In this document: one piece after another, positions 1-8,061 of the stretch
Position numbering within the stretch: position 1 is the stretch's first letter
How the letters are laid out: each line of letters starts with the position of its first letter
NCBI GenBank assembly: GCA_021808665.1
Contig: JAKBBA010000002.1
Coordinates: 124,001-188,000, forward strand
Reading direction: 5' to 3'
DNA from: Actinomycetes bacterium
Lineage (GTDB): Bacteria > Actinomycetota > Acidimicrobiia > Acidimicrobiales > Palsa-688
Length of the DNA stretch: 64,000 nt
Notes under the pieces: model-generated
The model's input: only the letters and a program-made list of their open reading frames with translations
Databases searched by the model: none
Told to the model about the DNA's origin: nothing
Made by a program: the position numbers and the translations under genes

Positions 1-1072
1 CGGCGAACGCAACCTCAGGATGGCAGTAGATACACCAGGGGACTTTGGCGTAGTCGACCGGCACCGCACGCTCTCCGAGGATCTGGTCGATGATCAGGAC
101 GGCCTCAGCGAAGCCGACGTGCGCCAAAGCGGGAGTGTCGACCAGGTCGCCTGCGGCGAAAACGCCAGGCTCGGAGGTCCGCATGTACTCGTCGACGACC
201 ACGAACCCCCGAGGGTCCACCTCAACGGCCGTCCCCGCGAGGCCGAGGTCCGCCGAACAGGGACGGCGGCCGACAGATACAACTACTGCGTCGACTGTAA
301 CCGTCTCCCCGTCGCCGAACGACACCGTCGTCGAAGTTCCGTCCGGGCTGGGCTCGTGTCCTCTCACGGAAACTCCCGTGCGAACGTCGATACCCCTCTT
401 TTTGAACGAGCGGGCGACGACCTCGGCTACGTCGGTGTCGCACCCGGGGAGGATCTTGGGCAGCGCCTCTAGCACGGTAACTTTGGTGCCGAGATCGCTG
501 AGCATCGACGCGAACTCGCAGCCTATGGCGCCGCCCCCTATGACGACCGCCGAGGCCGGAAGTTTCTCCAAGTCGAGAACCTCGTCGGAGGTCAGGACAA
601 GCTTTCCATCCACCTCGAAGCCCGGAATCGTCCTCGGCTGCGACCCAGACGCCAAGATCACGTGACTGCCGACAAGCTCGGTGCCGTCGTCGACGGTTAC
701 TGTAAGTCCCGGCCCGAGGCGACCTACGCCAGGGTAGGTAGTCACCTTGCGCTTCTTCATCAGGCCCTGAAGGCCTTTCCAGAGCTGGTCGACGACTTTC
801 TGCTTGCGCGCCTGGGATTGGGCGAATTCAAGCGACGGCGCCTCGGTTATGACCCCGAACTCCTTGGCCCCTTCGACCGTCCGGTACACGGTAGCGGTCT
901 CGAGGAACTCCTTGGCGGGTATGCACCCTCTGTGGAGGCAGGTCCCGCCGACTTTGTCTTTCTCGACTACGGCGATGTCGAGCCCGGCAAGGCCGCCTCT
1001 CAGCGCGGCCGCATAGCCGGCCGGACCGCCACCGATTATCACAACGTCGTACTGCTGGGCCGTGTGGACCAC
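1..1072 (-). CDS. lpdA: Dihydrolipoyl dehydrogenase (E3), partial at left edge
   Basis: FAD- and NAD-dependent flavoprotein that reoxidises dihydrolipoamide in the 2-oxoacid dehydrogenase complexes. The minus strand reads an N-terminal FAD-binding motif (YDVVIIGGGPAGYAAAL), then the redox-active disulfide motif GGTCLHRGCIPAK, a second Rossmann motif (VVIGGGAIGCEFASML), and the FAD motif VFAAGDLVD. The reading frame runs off the left edge, so the C-terminal dimerisation domain with the His-Glu pair is missing. The start is unclear. An in-frame TAG lies shortly upstream, and the only early start codon is the GTG at 1072-1070, which overlaps a very strong Shine-Dalgarno stretch (AGGAGGTGGTCC). 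aceE lies about 12 kb away, so E3 is not in an operon with E1 here. The family assignment is firm; which complex it serves is inferred. Confidence 0.9.
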   Translation of the reverse strand, partial: MVHTAQQYDVVIIGGGPAGYAAALRGGLAGLDIAVVEKDKVGGTCLHRGCIPAKEFLETATVYRTVEGAKEFGVITEAPSLEFAQSQARKQKVVDQLWKGLQGLMKKRKVTTYPGVGRLGPGLTVTVDDGTELVGSHVILASGSQPRTIPGFEVDGKLVLTSDEVLDLEKLPASAVVIGGGAIGCEFASMLSDLGTKVTVLEALPKILPGCDTDVAEVVARSFKKRGIDVRTGVSVRGHEPSPDGTSTTVSFGDGETVTVDAVVVSVGRRPCSADLGLAGTAVEVDPRGFVVVDEYMRTSEPGVFAAGDLVDTPALAHVGFAEAVLIIDQILGERAVPVDYAKVPWCIYCHPEVAFA

Positions 1073-1148
1073 CTCCTGTAGTTTTCCGGGGCCAATCTAG
1101 GCGCTACAGGCGGCGGACCCGGTATTGTATTTCCGTAAACCGATAGCA

Positions 1149-1240
1149 CGCAGGGGAGCTCGAAAGATCGGGCTGAGAGGTCGGCTGGCAGCCGGCGACC
1201 CTCCAGTGGACCAGCCCGGTAACGCGGGCGAGGGAGCGTA
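1149..1240 (+). promoter_or_regulatory. TPP riboswitch (THI element) upstream of thiG
   Basis: The leader just before thiG contains the conserved thiamin-box pieces in order: GGGGAGCTC at about 1153, the invariant CTGAGA at 1173-1178, a variable hairpin (GGCTGGCAGCC), GACCCTCC, and a closing CGGTAACGCGGGCGAGGGA segment that also carries the thiG ribosome-binding site. Thiamin pyrophosphate binding would mask GGGAG at 1232-1236 and block translation. That mechanism is known for the family and inferred here. It presumably controls thiG and thiH, and possibly the genes after them. Confidence 0.9.
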
Positions 1241-1243
1241 GAA

Positions 1244-2053
1244 ATGACCAATCCGATACCCGGCTTCGCTGGTACGACCGGCTCAGGGATTGCAGGCGAC
1301 CCTCTGGTTATCGCAGGTAGAAGCTTCGAATCCCGGCTTTTTCTCGGGACAGGCAAATATTCCTCCAACGGCATTCTTTCCGAGGCTATCGAAGCCAGTG
1401 CTACACAGGTCGTGACGGTGGCCCTGCGACGCATAGACCCAGACGGCGACGGTGACATCCTCGATGCCCTCCCTTCGACGGTGCTCCTTCTCACCAACAC
1501 CTCCGGCGCGCTCGACGCCGGCGAAGCGCTCCGCCTCGCACGTCTCGCACGCGCCGCTGGACTTCCAGACTGGATCAAGCTGGAAGTTACCCCCGACCCC
1601 CGACACCTCCACCCGGACCCGGTCGAAACCTTGCGCGCGGCCGAGCAGATGTGCCAAGAAGGTTTCACGGTGCTGCCGTACTGCCCGGCGGACCCGATAC
1701 TGGCCAAGCGCTTGGAGGAGGTGGGCTGCGCAACTGTCATGCCGCTAGGGTCATGGATCGGGTCCAACCAGGGTTTGCGGACCCGCGACGCTATCGAAAT
1801 GATCGTCGAGCAGGCGACGGTCCCCGTGGTCGTCGATGCCGGCCTTGGAGCTCCGAGCCATGCTGCGCTCGCCATGGAGATAGGAGCGTCAGCCGTCCTG
1901 GTCAACACTGCGATCGCTACAGCCGCGGACCCTGTCGCCATGGCAGGAGCTTTCCGCCTGGCCGTCGACGCCGGCAGGGCCGCCTACAAGGCGGGACTTG
2001 CGGTCGCTGGCTCCCCCGCAGCGTCATCCCCTCTAACAGGGTTCTTGAGATGA
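1244..2053 (+). CDS. thiG: Thiazole synthase ThiG
   Basis: Builds the thiazole phosphate ring of thiamin from 1-deoxy-D-xylulose 5-phosphate, dehydroglycine (made by ThiH) and ThiS thiocarboxylate. The 269-residue protein shows the TIM-barrel signatures [10 protein letters not shown], the Schiff-base lysine region [39 protein letters not shown] and [10 protein letters not shown]. The start is the ATG closest to the riboswitch-embedded ribosome-binding site. It overlaps thiH by an ATGA junction, so the two are translationally coupled. thiS and thiE are about 13 kb downstream rather than in this operon. Confidence 0.97.
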   Translation: MTNPIPGFAGTTGSGIAGDPLVIAGRSFESRLFLGTGKYSSNGILSEAIEASATQVVTVALRRIDPDGDGDILDALPSTVLLLTNTSGALDAGEALRLARLARAAGLPDWIKLEVTPDPRHLHPDPVETLRAAEQMCQEGFTVLPYCPADPILAKRLEEVGCATVMPLGSWIGSNQGLRTRDAIEMIVEQATVPVVVDAGLGAPSHAALAMEIGASAVLVNTAIATAADPVAMAGAFRLAVDAGRAAYKAGLAVAGSPAASSPLTGFLR

Positions 2054-3219
2054 ACCCTGCCACGACGGCAGTCCCGGTTGCGTTGGCTTCACGGCCGGCT
2101 GACGTTCCACCTGATAGCGCAGCCTCCGACGTGCTCGCCACTCCGCTCGGCGACCTGCGGCGCATCGTTGACGCCGCGGGCTGGGTCGACGTCGAACGTG
2201 CCCTGAGGCGCACGAGGCCATCGCTGAGCGATTTTGCGGCTCTGCTTTCGCCGTTTGCCGCGGAGCGCGTCGAGGACCTCGCCCTGCGAGCCCAGCAGAT
2301 CACCAAGGCTCGTTTCGGATCGACCGTCCGGCTGTTCGCCCCTTTATATCTGTCCAACGAGTGCGTGTCTACCTGCACATACTGCGGGTTCTCGGCGTCG
2401 AACCTGATCGCCCGGCGGACGCTGGAGGTGGAAGAGGTTGTCGAAGAGGCGGAGGAGCTCGCAAACCGGGGTTTCCGACACGTGCTTCTAGTCGCAGGTG
2501 AGCACGCTCGGATCGTCAGCAAGGGTTACCTCGAGCAGGTCGTGAGGGCCGTGGCGCCGCTTTTCGCCCAAGTCAGCGTCGAAGTCCAAGTGTGGGACAC
2601 CGAGACGTACCGCCGGCTGCTCGGCGCGGGCTGCGACGGTGTCGTTGTCTACCAGGAATCCTACGATCAGGCCACCTACGCCCAAGTGCACCTCAAAGGC
2701 AAGAAGCGCAACTACGCGTGGCGGCTCGCGGCCCCGGACCGGGCAGCGGAGGCCGGCATGCGCCGGCTCGGAGTAGGGACGCTGCTGGGTTTGCACCCCG
2801 ACTGGCGTTCCGAGGCGCTACTACTGGCCTCCCACGCTACGGCCCTCACGCGCAGGTGGTGGCGGTCCGAGGTGCAGGTTGCGCTTCCCAGGCTGAGGCC
2901 TGCGGCCGGGGGCTACGAGCCGGCTGACCCGATCGACGACCGGTCTCTAACACAGCTTGTGTGCGCCCTTCGGATTTTCCTTCCCGACGTCGGTATCACG
3001 ATGTCGACCCGGGAGCCACCCGAGTTGAGGGACGGCCTCGCCGTGCTTGGTGTTACTTCGATGTCTGCTGGCTCGCACACCGAGCCGGGCGGGTACGCCC
3101 GCGAAAGTGACGCCGAGCCCCAGTTCGAGATCTCCGACACCCGCTCCCCCGCTGAAGTTGCCGCGGCACTTCGAGCTCTGGGCGTCGAGCCGGTGTGGAA
3201 GGACTGGCAGCGAGCGTGA
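2050..3219 (+). CDS. thiH: 2-iminoacetate synthase ThiH
   Basis: Radical-SAM enzyme that cleaves tyrosine to give dehydroglycine (2-iminoacetate) and p-cresol, the glycine-side input to ThiG. At 389 residues it has the normal ThiH length. The 4Fe-4S/SAM motif is C105-x3-C109-x2-C112 followed by GF, and the C-terminal portion has the ThiH/BATS-type sequence [11 protein letters not shown]. The ATG at 2050 shares bases with the thiG stop. The frame is open far upstream inside thiG, but those codons are a shadow. Only 33 bp separate its stop from mftA and no terminator-like hairpin is visible between them. Confidence 0.96.
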   Translation: MNPATTAVPVALASRPADVPPDSAASDVLATPLGDLRRIVDAAGWVDVERALRRTRPSLSDFAALLSPFAAERVEDLALRAQQITKARFGSTVRLFAPLYLSNECVSTCTYCGFSASNLIARRTLEVEEVVEEAEELANRGFRHVLLVAGEHARIVSKGYLEQVVRAVAPLFAQVSVEVQVWDTETYRRLLGAGCDGVVVYQESYDQATYAQVHLKGKKRNYAWRLAAPDRAAEAGMRRLGVGTLLGLHPDWRSEALLLASHATALTRRWWRSEVQVALPRLRPAAGGYEPADPIDDRSLTQLVCALRIFLPDVGITMSTREPPELRDGLAVLGVTSMSAGSHTEPGGYARESDAEPQFEISDTRSPAEVAAALRALGVEPVWKDWQRA

Positions 3220-3239
3220 AAAGCGCCTCACAGGGTGCC

Positions 3240-3245
3240 TAGGAT
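3240..3245 (+). promoter_or_regulatory. Candidate -10 box for a leaderless mftA transcript
   Basis: TAGGAT lies seven bases before the mftA ATG. This is the TANNNT-N5-8-ATG layout seen before at least nine other starts in this window, and there is no Shine-Dalgarno sequence ahead of mftA. It would allow mftA to be transcribed independently of thiGH and to start translation at the very 5' end of the mRNA. No convincing -35 element is visible. This is inference from spacing and sequence only. Confidence 0.45.
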
Positions 3246-3252
3246 CGTCGTC

Positions 3253-3390
3253 ATGACCTCTCTCGCATCCCAAACCCAGGCAGCTCCCGATACCGACGCC
3301 TCCGAGGAGACCGCCCACGACGCCGGACTGGTCGAAGAAGACCTGCTAGTCGAGGAGATCTCCATCGACGGCATGTGCGGCGTCTACTAG
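3253..3390 (+). CDS. mftA: Mycofactocin precursor peptide MftA
   Basis: A 45-residue ribosomal peptide whose C-terminus is IDGMCGVY, the hallmark of mycofactocin precursors. In known systems the last Val-Tyr is decarboxylated and crosslinked by MftC with MftB. MftE then releases the modified dipeptide, and MftF glycosylates the product. The rest is an acidic leader (clusters of Glu/Asp such as LVEEDLLVEE) that MftB should recognise. The stop codon is followed with no gap by the GTG of mftB. Identification rests on the diagnostic tail plus the neighbouring mftB, mftC, mftE and mftF. Confidence 0.96.
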   Translation: MTSLASQTQAAPDTDASEETAHDAGLVEEDLLVEEISIDGMCGVY

Positions 3391-3693
3391 GTGCAAGGGC
3401 ACCTTACCGGCGCAGAGACAGCAGCGACCGCTGCTTTCGATCCCTGTCTGCGCTACGAGTTGGCGCCCGACGTGGCGCTGAGAGCCGAACCCTTCGGCGC
3501 GCTGGCTTACAACTACGCTAACCGCCGCCTAACGTTCCTGCGCTCGGTTACCTTAAGGGAGCTCGTTCGTGCTCTAGGCGGGTTCGACACAGCTGGTGAC
3601 GCCGTTCGATCTTCCGTGCCCGCAGCCGAGCAACCTTCCTACCTGCGCGCCCTCGCAAACCTCGCGAACAGCGGAATGATCCGTGCCTGCTGA
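3391..3693 (+). CDS. mftB: Mycofactocin RiPP recognition protein MftB
   Basis: Small (100 aa) PqqD-like chaperone that binds the MftA leader and delivers it to MftC. The sequence carries the family pattern: an N-terminal strand (YELAPDVALRAEPFGALAYNYANRRLTFLRS) followed by helical segments ending ALANLANSGMI. It starts at a GTG immediately after the mftA stop and overlaps mftC by 11 bp, implying strict translational coupling. Function is assigned from family resemblance and position. Confidence 0.92.
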   Translation: MQGHLTGAETAATAAFDPCLRYELAPDVALRAEPFGALAYNYANRRLTFLRSVTLRELVRALGGFDTAGDAVRSSVPAAEQPSYLRALANLANSGMIRAC

Positions 3694-4819
3694 GACCGGT
3701 CGCCTCGTCGACCAACTCGCCCTCGGTTTGGACTCGCCGATATGTCTCACTTGGGAGCTCACCTACGGCTGTAACCTGTCCTGCCTGCACTGCCTGTCTT
3801 CGTCAGGCCGTCGCGATCCCGACGAGCTGACCACCGCCCAGGCGCGAACCCTAATCGACGAGATGGCGGACATGTCGGTCTTCTACGTCAACGTAGGTGG
3901 CGGTGAACCCACGATCCGACACGATTTCTACGACCTTGTCGGCTACGCAGTCGACAGCAAGGTCGGGGTGAAATTCTCGACGAACGGCTACACGATGAGC
4001 GCCGAACGCGCCCGTCAAGTGGCGGCCATGGACTACGTCGACGTGCAGATCTCCCTGGATGGTGTCGACCCTGCCACTAACGACGCCCTACGCGGACGGG
4101 GAAGTTACGCCGCAGCACGCCGGGCTATGGACAACCTGGCCTCGGCGGGGTTTGCTGACTTCAAGATATCTGTCGTTGTCACCGCCGCCAACGTCGAGCA
4201 GCTCGACGGGTTCGCCCGCCTCGCCGCAGGTTACGGAGCCACGTTGCGCCTCACCAGGCTGCGCCCCTCAGGTCGGGGAGCGCAGGTATGGAACCGGTTG
4301 CACCTCGACCAAAGCCAACAGGTCCGCCTGTATCATTGGTTGGTCGACAACCCGGGCGTGCTGACGGGTGATTCCTTTTTCCACCTCTCCGCCCTCGGAG
4401 AGCCGCTCGCCGGGCTCAACATGTGCGGGGCAGGAAGGGTGGTGTGCCTGATAGACCCCGTCGGTGACGTTTACGCCTGCCCTTTCGTACTCCACGAAGA
4501 CTTCAAAGCGGGCAACGTGAAAGACGACGGTGGTCTCGCCGTCGTTTGGCGGGACTCACCTTTGCTGAAAGCTCTGCGCGAGCCCCAGTCGGCCGGGGCG
4601 TGCAGCTCCTGCGGGTCCTTCGATTCCTGCCAGGGCGGCTGCATGGCAGCCAAGTTCTTCACCGGCCTGCCCCTCGACGGCCCCGACCCCGAGTGCGTGA
4701 AAGGTCATGGCGTAAGCCTCCTGGGAGATGTGGAGCCCGGTAGTATCCCTTCCCCGGGTGAGGGCCATTCCGTGCCGGTCGTGTTGCGATCGCCTCGACG
4801 AGCCCGAGTCGCCGTCTGA
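3683..4819 (+). CDS. mftC: Mycofactocin radical SAM maturase MftC
   Basis: Radical-SAM/SPASM enzyme that oxidatively decarboxylates the C-terminal tyrosine of MftA and then forms the Val-Tyr carbon-carbon crosslink. The 378-residue protein has C30-x3-C34-x2-C37 for the SAM cluster, a GGGEPT motif, and a C-terminal SPASM region with cysteines in CGAGRVVC, YACPF and CSSCGSFDSCQGGC for two auxiliary clusters. It starts at a GTG inside the mftB end. The C-terminus runs about 45 residues beyond the last cluster cysteine, without recognisable features. The next gene is mftE rather than the usual mftD. Confidence 0.96.
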   Translation: MPAETGRLVDQLALGLDSPICLTWELTYGCNLSCLHCLSSSGRRDPDELTTAQARTLIDEMADMSVFYVNVGGGEPTIRHDFYDLVGYAVDSKVGVKFSTNGYTMSAERARQVAAMDYVDVQISLDGVDPATNDALRGRGSYAAARRAMDNLASAGFADFKISVVVTAANVEQLDGFARLAAGYGATLRLTRLRPSGRGAQVWNRLHLDQSQQVRLYHWLVDNPGVLTGDSFFHLSALGEPLAGLNMCGAGRVVCLIDPVGDVYACPFVLHEDFKAGNVKDDGGLAVVWRDSPLLKALREPQSAGACSSCGSFDSCQGGCMAAKFFTGLPLDGPDPECVKGHGVSLLGDVEPGSIPSPGEGHSVPVVLRSPRRARVAV

Positions 4820-4838
4820 AAGGCGCAGACCCCAAACG

Positions 4839-5582
4839 ATGGGAGTCGCGTCCCTTTCCGAGCTCACCTGGACCGAGATCGCAGCACAAGCGGCCGCGAG
4901 CCTGCTCGCGGTTCCTGTCGGCTCGACCGAACAGCACGGCCCACACCTACCGTTGGGGACCGACACGGCGATAGCGTCCGAACTATGCAGGCGCCTGGCT
5001 TCCCAGCGAGGCGACGTAGTCATCGGCCCTGCCTTGTACTACACGGCGAGCGGCGAACACTCGGGCTTTCCTGGGACGCTTTCGGTGGGCAACCGGGTTC
5101 TGCGCGACGTCCTCGTCGAGGTCGGCCGGTCAGCCGACGCGTTCGGCGGGGTCCTCTTCGTGTCAGCGCACGGGGGCAACGTGGCGGCCCTTCGAAGTGC
5201 CGTCGATGTTCTAATCAAGGAGTCCCGCCTTGCAAGAAGCTGGTCGGCTCCAGCTCCCCCCGGTGGGGACGCTCACGCCGGTCGGGTCGAGACGTCGGTG
5301 ATGCTGGCGCTGCGACCAGACCTTGTCAGAGGCATTCCACCTGCCACAGACGGTTGCGTTGTGGCACTCGGCGAAGTGATCGGCGTACTTCGACGTTCAG
5401 GGGTGCGCTCGGTGAGCGCCAACGGGGTGCTGGGCAACCCGGCGGCTTCATCTGCTGAAGTCGGAGAGGACATCCTTGATTTTTGGGAGGCAGATCTCGC
5501 GCGCTCCGTAGCCGGCTGGCCCGCCGCCACTTCGTCGGCGCCGCTCAGTGAAACTCAAGATCCGACGGTCCGCCGCCTGTGA
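4839..5582 (+). CDS. mftE: Mycofactocin peptidase MftE (creatininase family)
   Basis: Metal-dependent amidohydrolase of the creatininase family that cuts modified MftA to free the crosslinked Val-Tyr-derived intermediate. The 247-residue product has the metal ligands of the family: E31 and H33 in GSTEQHGPH, D42 in LGTDT, H111 in SAHGGN and E152 in HAGRVETS. I chose the ATG at 4839, 19 bp after mftC. The frame is open upstream to 4728, but that would overlap the mftC end. The final bases overlap the following SDR start (GTGA). Confidence 0.93.
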   Translation: MGVASLSELTWTEIAAQAAASLLAVPVGSTEQHGPHLPLGTDTAIASELCRRLASQRGDVVIGPALYYTASGEHSGFPGTLSVGNRVLRDVLVEVGRSADAFGGVLFVSAHGGNVAALRSAVDVLIKESRLARSWSAPAPPGGDAHAGRVETSVMLALRPDLVRGIPPATDGCVVALGEVIGVLRRSGVRSVSANGVLGNPAASSAEVGEDILDFWEADLARSVAGWPAATSSAPLSETQDPTVRRL

Positions 5583-6421
5583 CGTCCGTTAGTAAAGCCT
5601 TAGACGGGTCAGATCAGGCGGGCGAGAATGCCGCCCCGGTTGCGGTCGTAACCGGGGCGGCCCGAGGTATCGGCGCGGCTGTTGCGCGAAAGTTGGCTTC
5701 GGCTGGTTGGCGGCTTGTCCTCTTCGACCGGTGCGCCGACGACCCGGAGCTGCGATATCACTTGTCCTCTACGGCCGACCTGGATCGCAGCGTCGAACTC
5801 TGCGGCGGGCTGTCCAGCTGCGAGGCGGTGGTAGGCGACGTCCGCTCCCAGGCTGACCTCGATTCGGCCATCGAAGTAGCCGTAAGGCGGTATGGCCGCC
5901 TCGACGCCGCCGTGTCGGTGGCTGGAGCGATAGCCGGTGGCACGCAAAGCTGGGACACGCCGGACGCGACGTGGGAGGTGATGATAGCGGTCAACCTCGA
6001 AGGTCCATGGCGGCTAGCAAAGGCTGCCGTCCCAGCCTTGTTGGAATCCCCGCAGCCTCGCAACGGCCGTTACGTCGCTGTCGCGTCCAGCGCCGGCGTA
6101 GTCGGCCTTCCCCTTCTCGGCGCCTACAGCGCCGCCAAGCACGGCGTGGTGGGTCTGGTCAGAAGCCTCGCCGCGGAGCTCGCCCCCCACGGTGTCACCG
6201 CTAACGCTGTCGCACCCGGCTCGACGTCGGGGTTCATGCTCGAGGCTAGCGCCGCCATCTACGGTCTGACCTCGCCCTCTGAGTTCGTCCAGCATCACCT
6301 CATTCCGAGACTGATAGACCCCGACGAGCCGGCGGCGCTGATCGCGTGGTTGTGCAGCCAGGAGTCCGCGGCGGTAACCGGTGCGCTGCTACCTGTCGAC
6401 GCCGGCATGACAGCGCGGTGA
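5579..6421 (+). CDS. Mycofactocin-associated short-chain dehydrogenase/reductase
   Basis: Classical SDR of 280 residues with the cofactor motif TGAARGIG near residue 25, the catalytic YSAAK and an NAG-like AGA segment. The insertion after the second strand (CADDPELRYHLSSTADLD) resembles the inserted segment of mycofactocin-coupled SDRs, whose NAD(H) is not exchangeable and is reoxidised by mycofactocin. The gene is embedded between mftE and mftF, and its GTG overlaps the mftE stop. It is therefore a likely user of the cofactor, probably an alcohol dehydrogenase; the substrate cannot be read from sequence. Confidence 0.88.
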   Translation: MTSVSKALDGSDQAGENAAPVAVVTGAARGIGAAVARKLASAGWRLVLFDRCADDPELRYHLSSTADLDRSVELCGGLSSCEAVVGDVRSQADLDSAIEVAVRRYGRLDAAVSVAGAIAGGTQSWDTPDATWEVMIAVNLEGPWRLAKAAVPALLESPQPRNGRYVAVASSAGVVGLPLLGAYSAAKHGVVGLVRSLAAELAPHGVTANAVAPGSTSGFMLEASAAIYGLTSPSEFVQHHLIPRLIDPDEPAALIAWLCSQESAAVTGALLPVDAGMTAR

Positions 6422-6432
6422 AGGGGAGCGCC

Positions 6433-8061
6433 ATGCGCTCTGGACGGCGGACGCCTATACCCGCCGGATTCGGTTTATGCCTCGCTCAGACCACGAGGCG
6501 CCCCAACGGTCGGCTTGTCGTGGGGGGCGCGCCAACCAGGATCCTTCGCCTCTCCACACGCGGGTCAAAACTCCTTGACGCCTGGACTTCCGGTGAGCCG
6601 GTCGGCGACGATGTCGCCGCCGGGCTACTCGCCCGGCGGCTGGTGGACGCAGGGATCGCCGACCCACTCCCACCGGGTCCAGTTTCACCTGGGGTCGACG
6701 GCGTCGCGTTCGCAATTCCCGTGCGCAATGACGCGGTGGGACTGATCGACACTCTCTCGTCGCTCTACCGGACAATCCGACCACAGAGGGTGGTAATCGT
6801 TGACGACGCGTCGGAGATGCCTCTCCAAGTGACTTTTGACGATCCAGGCTCACCGTTGTCCGGGGAAGTTAGCCTGCTGAGACGACGCCACCCCGGAGGC
6901 CCGGGTGCCGCCCGCAACACGGCGTGGTCCCACCTGGCCGGAGGGAAAGTCGACGCCGAAGAGCCAGCTCGTACCCGCCATCAGCGCCAGGCGGAGCCAC
7001 CGGAGATCGTCGTCTTCCTCGACGCGGGGGTCACACCCGAGCCCGGATGGCTCGAAATGTTACTGGCTCATTTTTCCGATCCAAAGTTGGGCGCCGTAGC
7101 CCCGAGGGTGCGCTCCAGAGGCGGTCAGACCAGGTCTGGGCGCCTGGCAGCCTACGAGCGTCACCGCTCACCCCTGGACCTTGGTCCCCACCCCGGCTGC
7201 GTGGTCCCGGGCGGGCGGGTCTCCTACGTGCCTAGCGCGGCGCTTGCGGTGCGGCTCCGCTGCCTGGCCGACGCCGGCGGCTTCGACGAGGACCTTCGCT
7301 ACGGGGAGGACGTCGACCTCGTGTGGAGATTGTCGAGGTCTGGGTGGGCTGTGCGCTACGAGCCTGGCGCACAGGTATCCCACCCGGCCCGGCCGTCGTG
7401 GCGGGGGTGGCTCGCACAGCGCTACAACTACGGGCGTTCCGCAGGTCCGCTCGCCCTGCGCCACCCCAATGCGGTAGCACCGCTCAGCGTGTCAGCTTGG
7501 AGCGTCTCCTGCTGGGCCCTGGCCAGCACAGGCAGGCTGCGCCTGGCGGCCGCCCTAACGGTCGGAACGCCATTGGCTTTTGCTTGGCGCGCAACCCGGC
7601 GCACCCGAGTTGTCCGGCCCTCTCCGTTGGATCGCGACCAACATCTCCGGCACGACCCCCCCGGTGGCTCTTCGAGCTTCGACCTGGCCTACGAGCTGTT
7701 CCGCCTGGCCCTGCGGGGCAACGTGGCGGCGGCTGTTCCTATCTGCAGCGCTGCGCGGCGAGCTTGGAGCGTGCCCCTCCTTGGCGTTGCCTGGTTAGCG
7801 TGGCCTTCGATGCGATCCCGCACTCGCCGCTTCGCTGCGGCAACGTGCGCAGCTGTTGTGGTATGCCCTGGATTGGCTGACCGCTGCAAACACCGCTCTC
7901 AGAGTCTCGGAGTCCTTGCCTGGTGCGCCCTGCGGCTCGCAGACGACCTGGCCTACCAGGCCGGGGTGTGGACCGGCTCGTTCGAGTCGGGATCACTTGG
8001 GGCGTTGCTACCCCGCTTCGCTACGGCGAAACGCACCAGTTCGCCAGCAAGGCCCGTGTAA
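6433..8061 (+). CDS. mftF: Mycofactocin glycosyltransferase MftF
   Basis: Family-2 glycosyltransferase that adds the beta-1,4-glucan chain to premycofactocin. The 542-residue protein has an N-terminal segment typical of MftF, a GT-A domain with the UDP-sugar site (VVIVDDAS), the PGGPGAARNTA and VFLDAGV motifs, and a GEDVDLVWR acceptor/base motif. A helical, partly hydrophobic C-terminal region follows. Start ATG at 6433 follows AAGGGGAGC. The last 109 bp overlap the end of purB on the opposite strand. It closes the mycofactocin block; no mftD, mftG or mftR is seen. Confidence 0.93.
   Translation: MRSGRRTPIPAGFGLCLAQTTRRPNGRLVVGGAPTRILRLSTRGSKLLDAWTSGEPVGDDVAAGLLARRLVDAGIADPLPPGPVSPGVDGVAFAIPVRNDAVGLIDTLSSLYRTIRPQRVVIVDDASEMPLQVTFDDPGSPLSGEVSLLRRRHPGGPGAARNTAWSHLAGGKVDAEEPARTRHQRQAEPPEIVVFLDAGVTPEPGWLEMLLAHFSDPKLGAVAPRVRSRGGQTRSGRLAAYERHRSPLDLGPHPGCVVPGGRVSYVPSAALAVRLRCLADAGGFDEDLRYGEDVDLVWRLSRSGWAVRYEPGAQVSHPARPSWRGWLAQRYNYGRSAGPLALRHPNAVAPLSVSAWSVSCWALASTGRLRLAAALTVGTPLAFAWRATRRTRVVRPSPLDRDQHLRHDPPGGSSSFDLAYELFRLALRGNVAAAVPICSAARRAWSVPLLGVAWLAWPSMRSRTRRFAAATCAAVVVCPGLADRCKHRSQSLGVLAWCALRLADDLAYQAGVWTGSFESGSLGALLPRFATAKRTSSPARPV

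Noticed and set aside
1651..2049. N-terminal extension of the thiH frame
   Set aside because: Open frame is Arg/Gly-rich shadow of thiG; ThiH-like sequence begins after the ATG at 2050, which overlaps the thiG stop.
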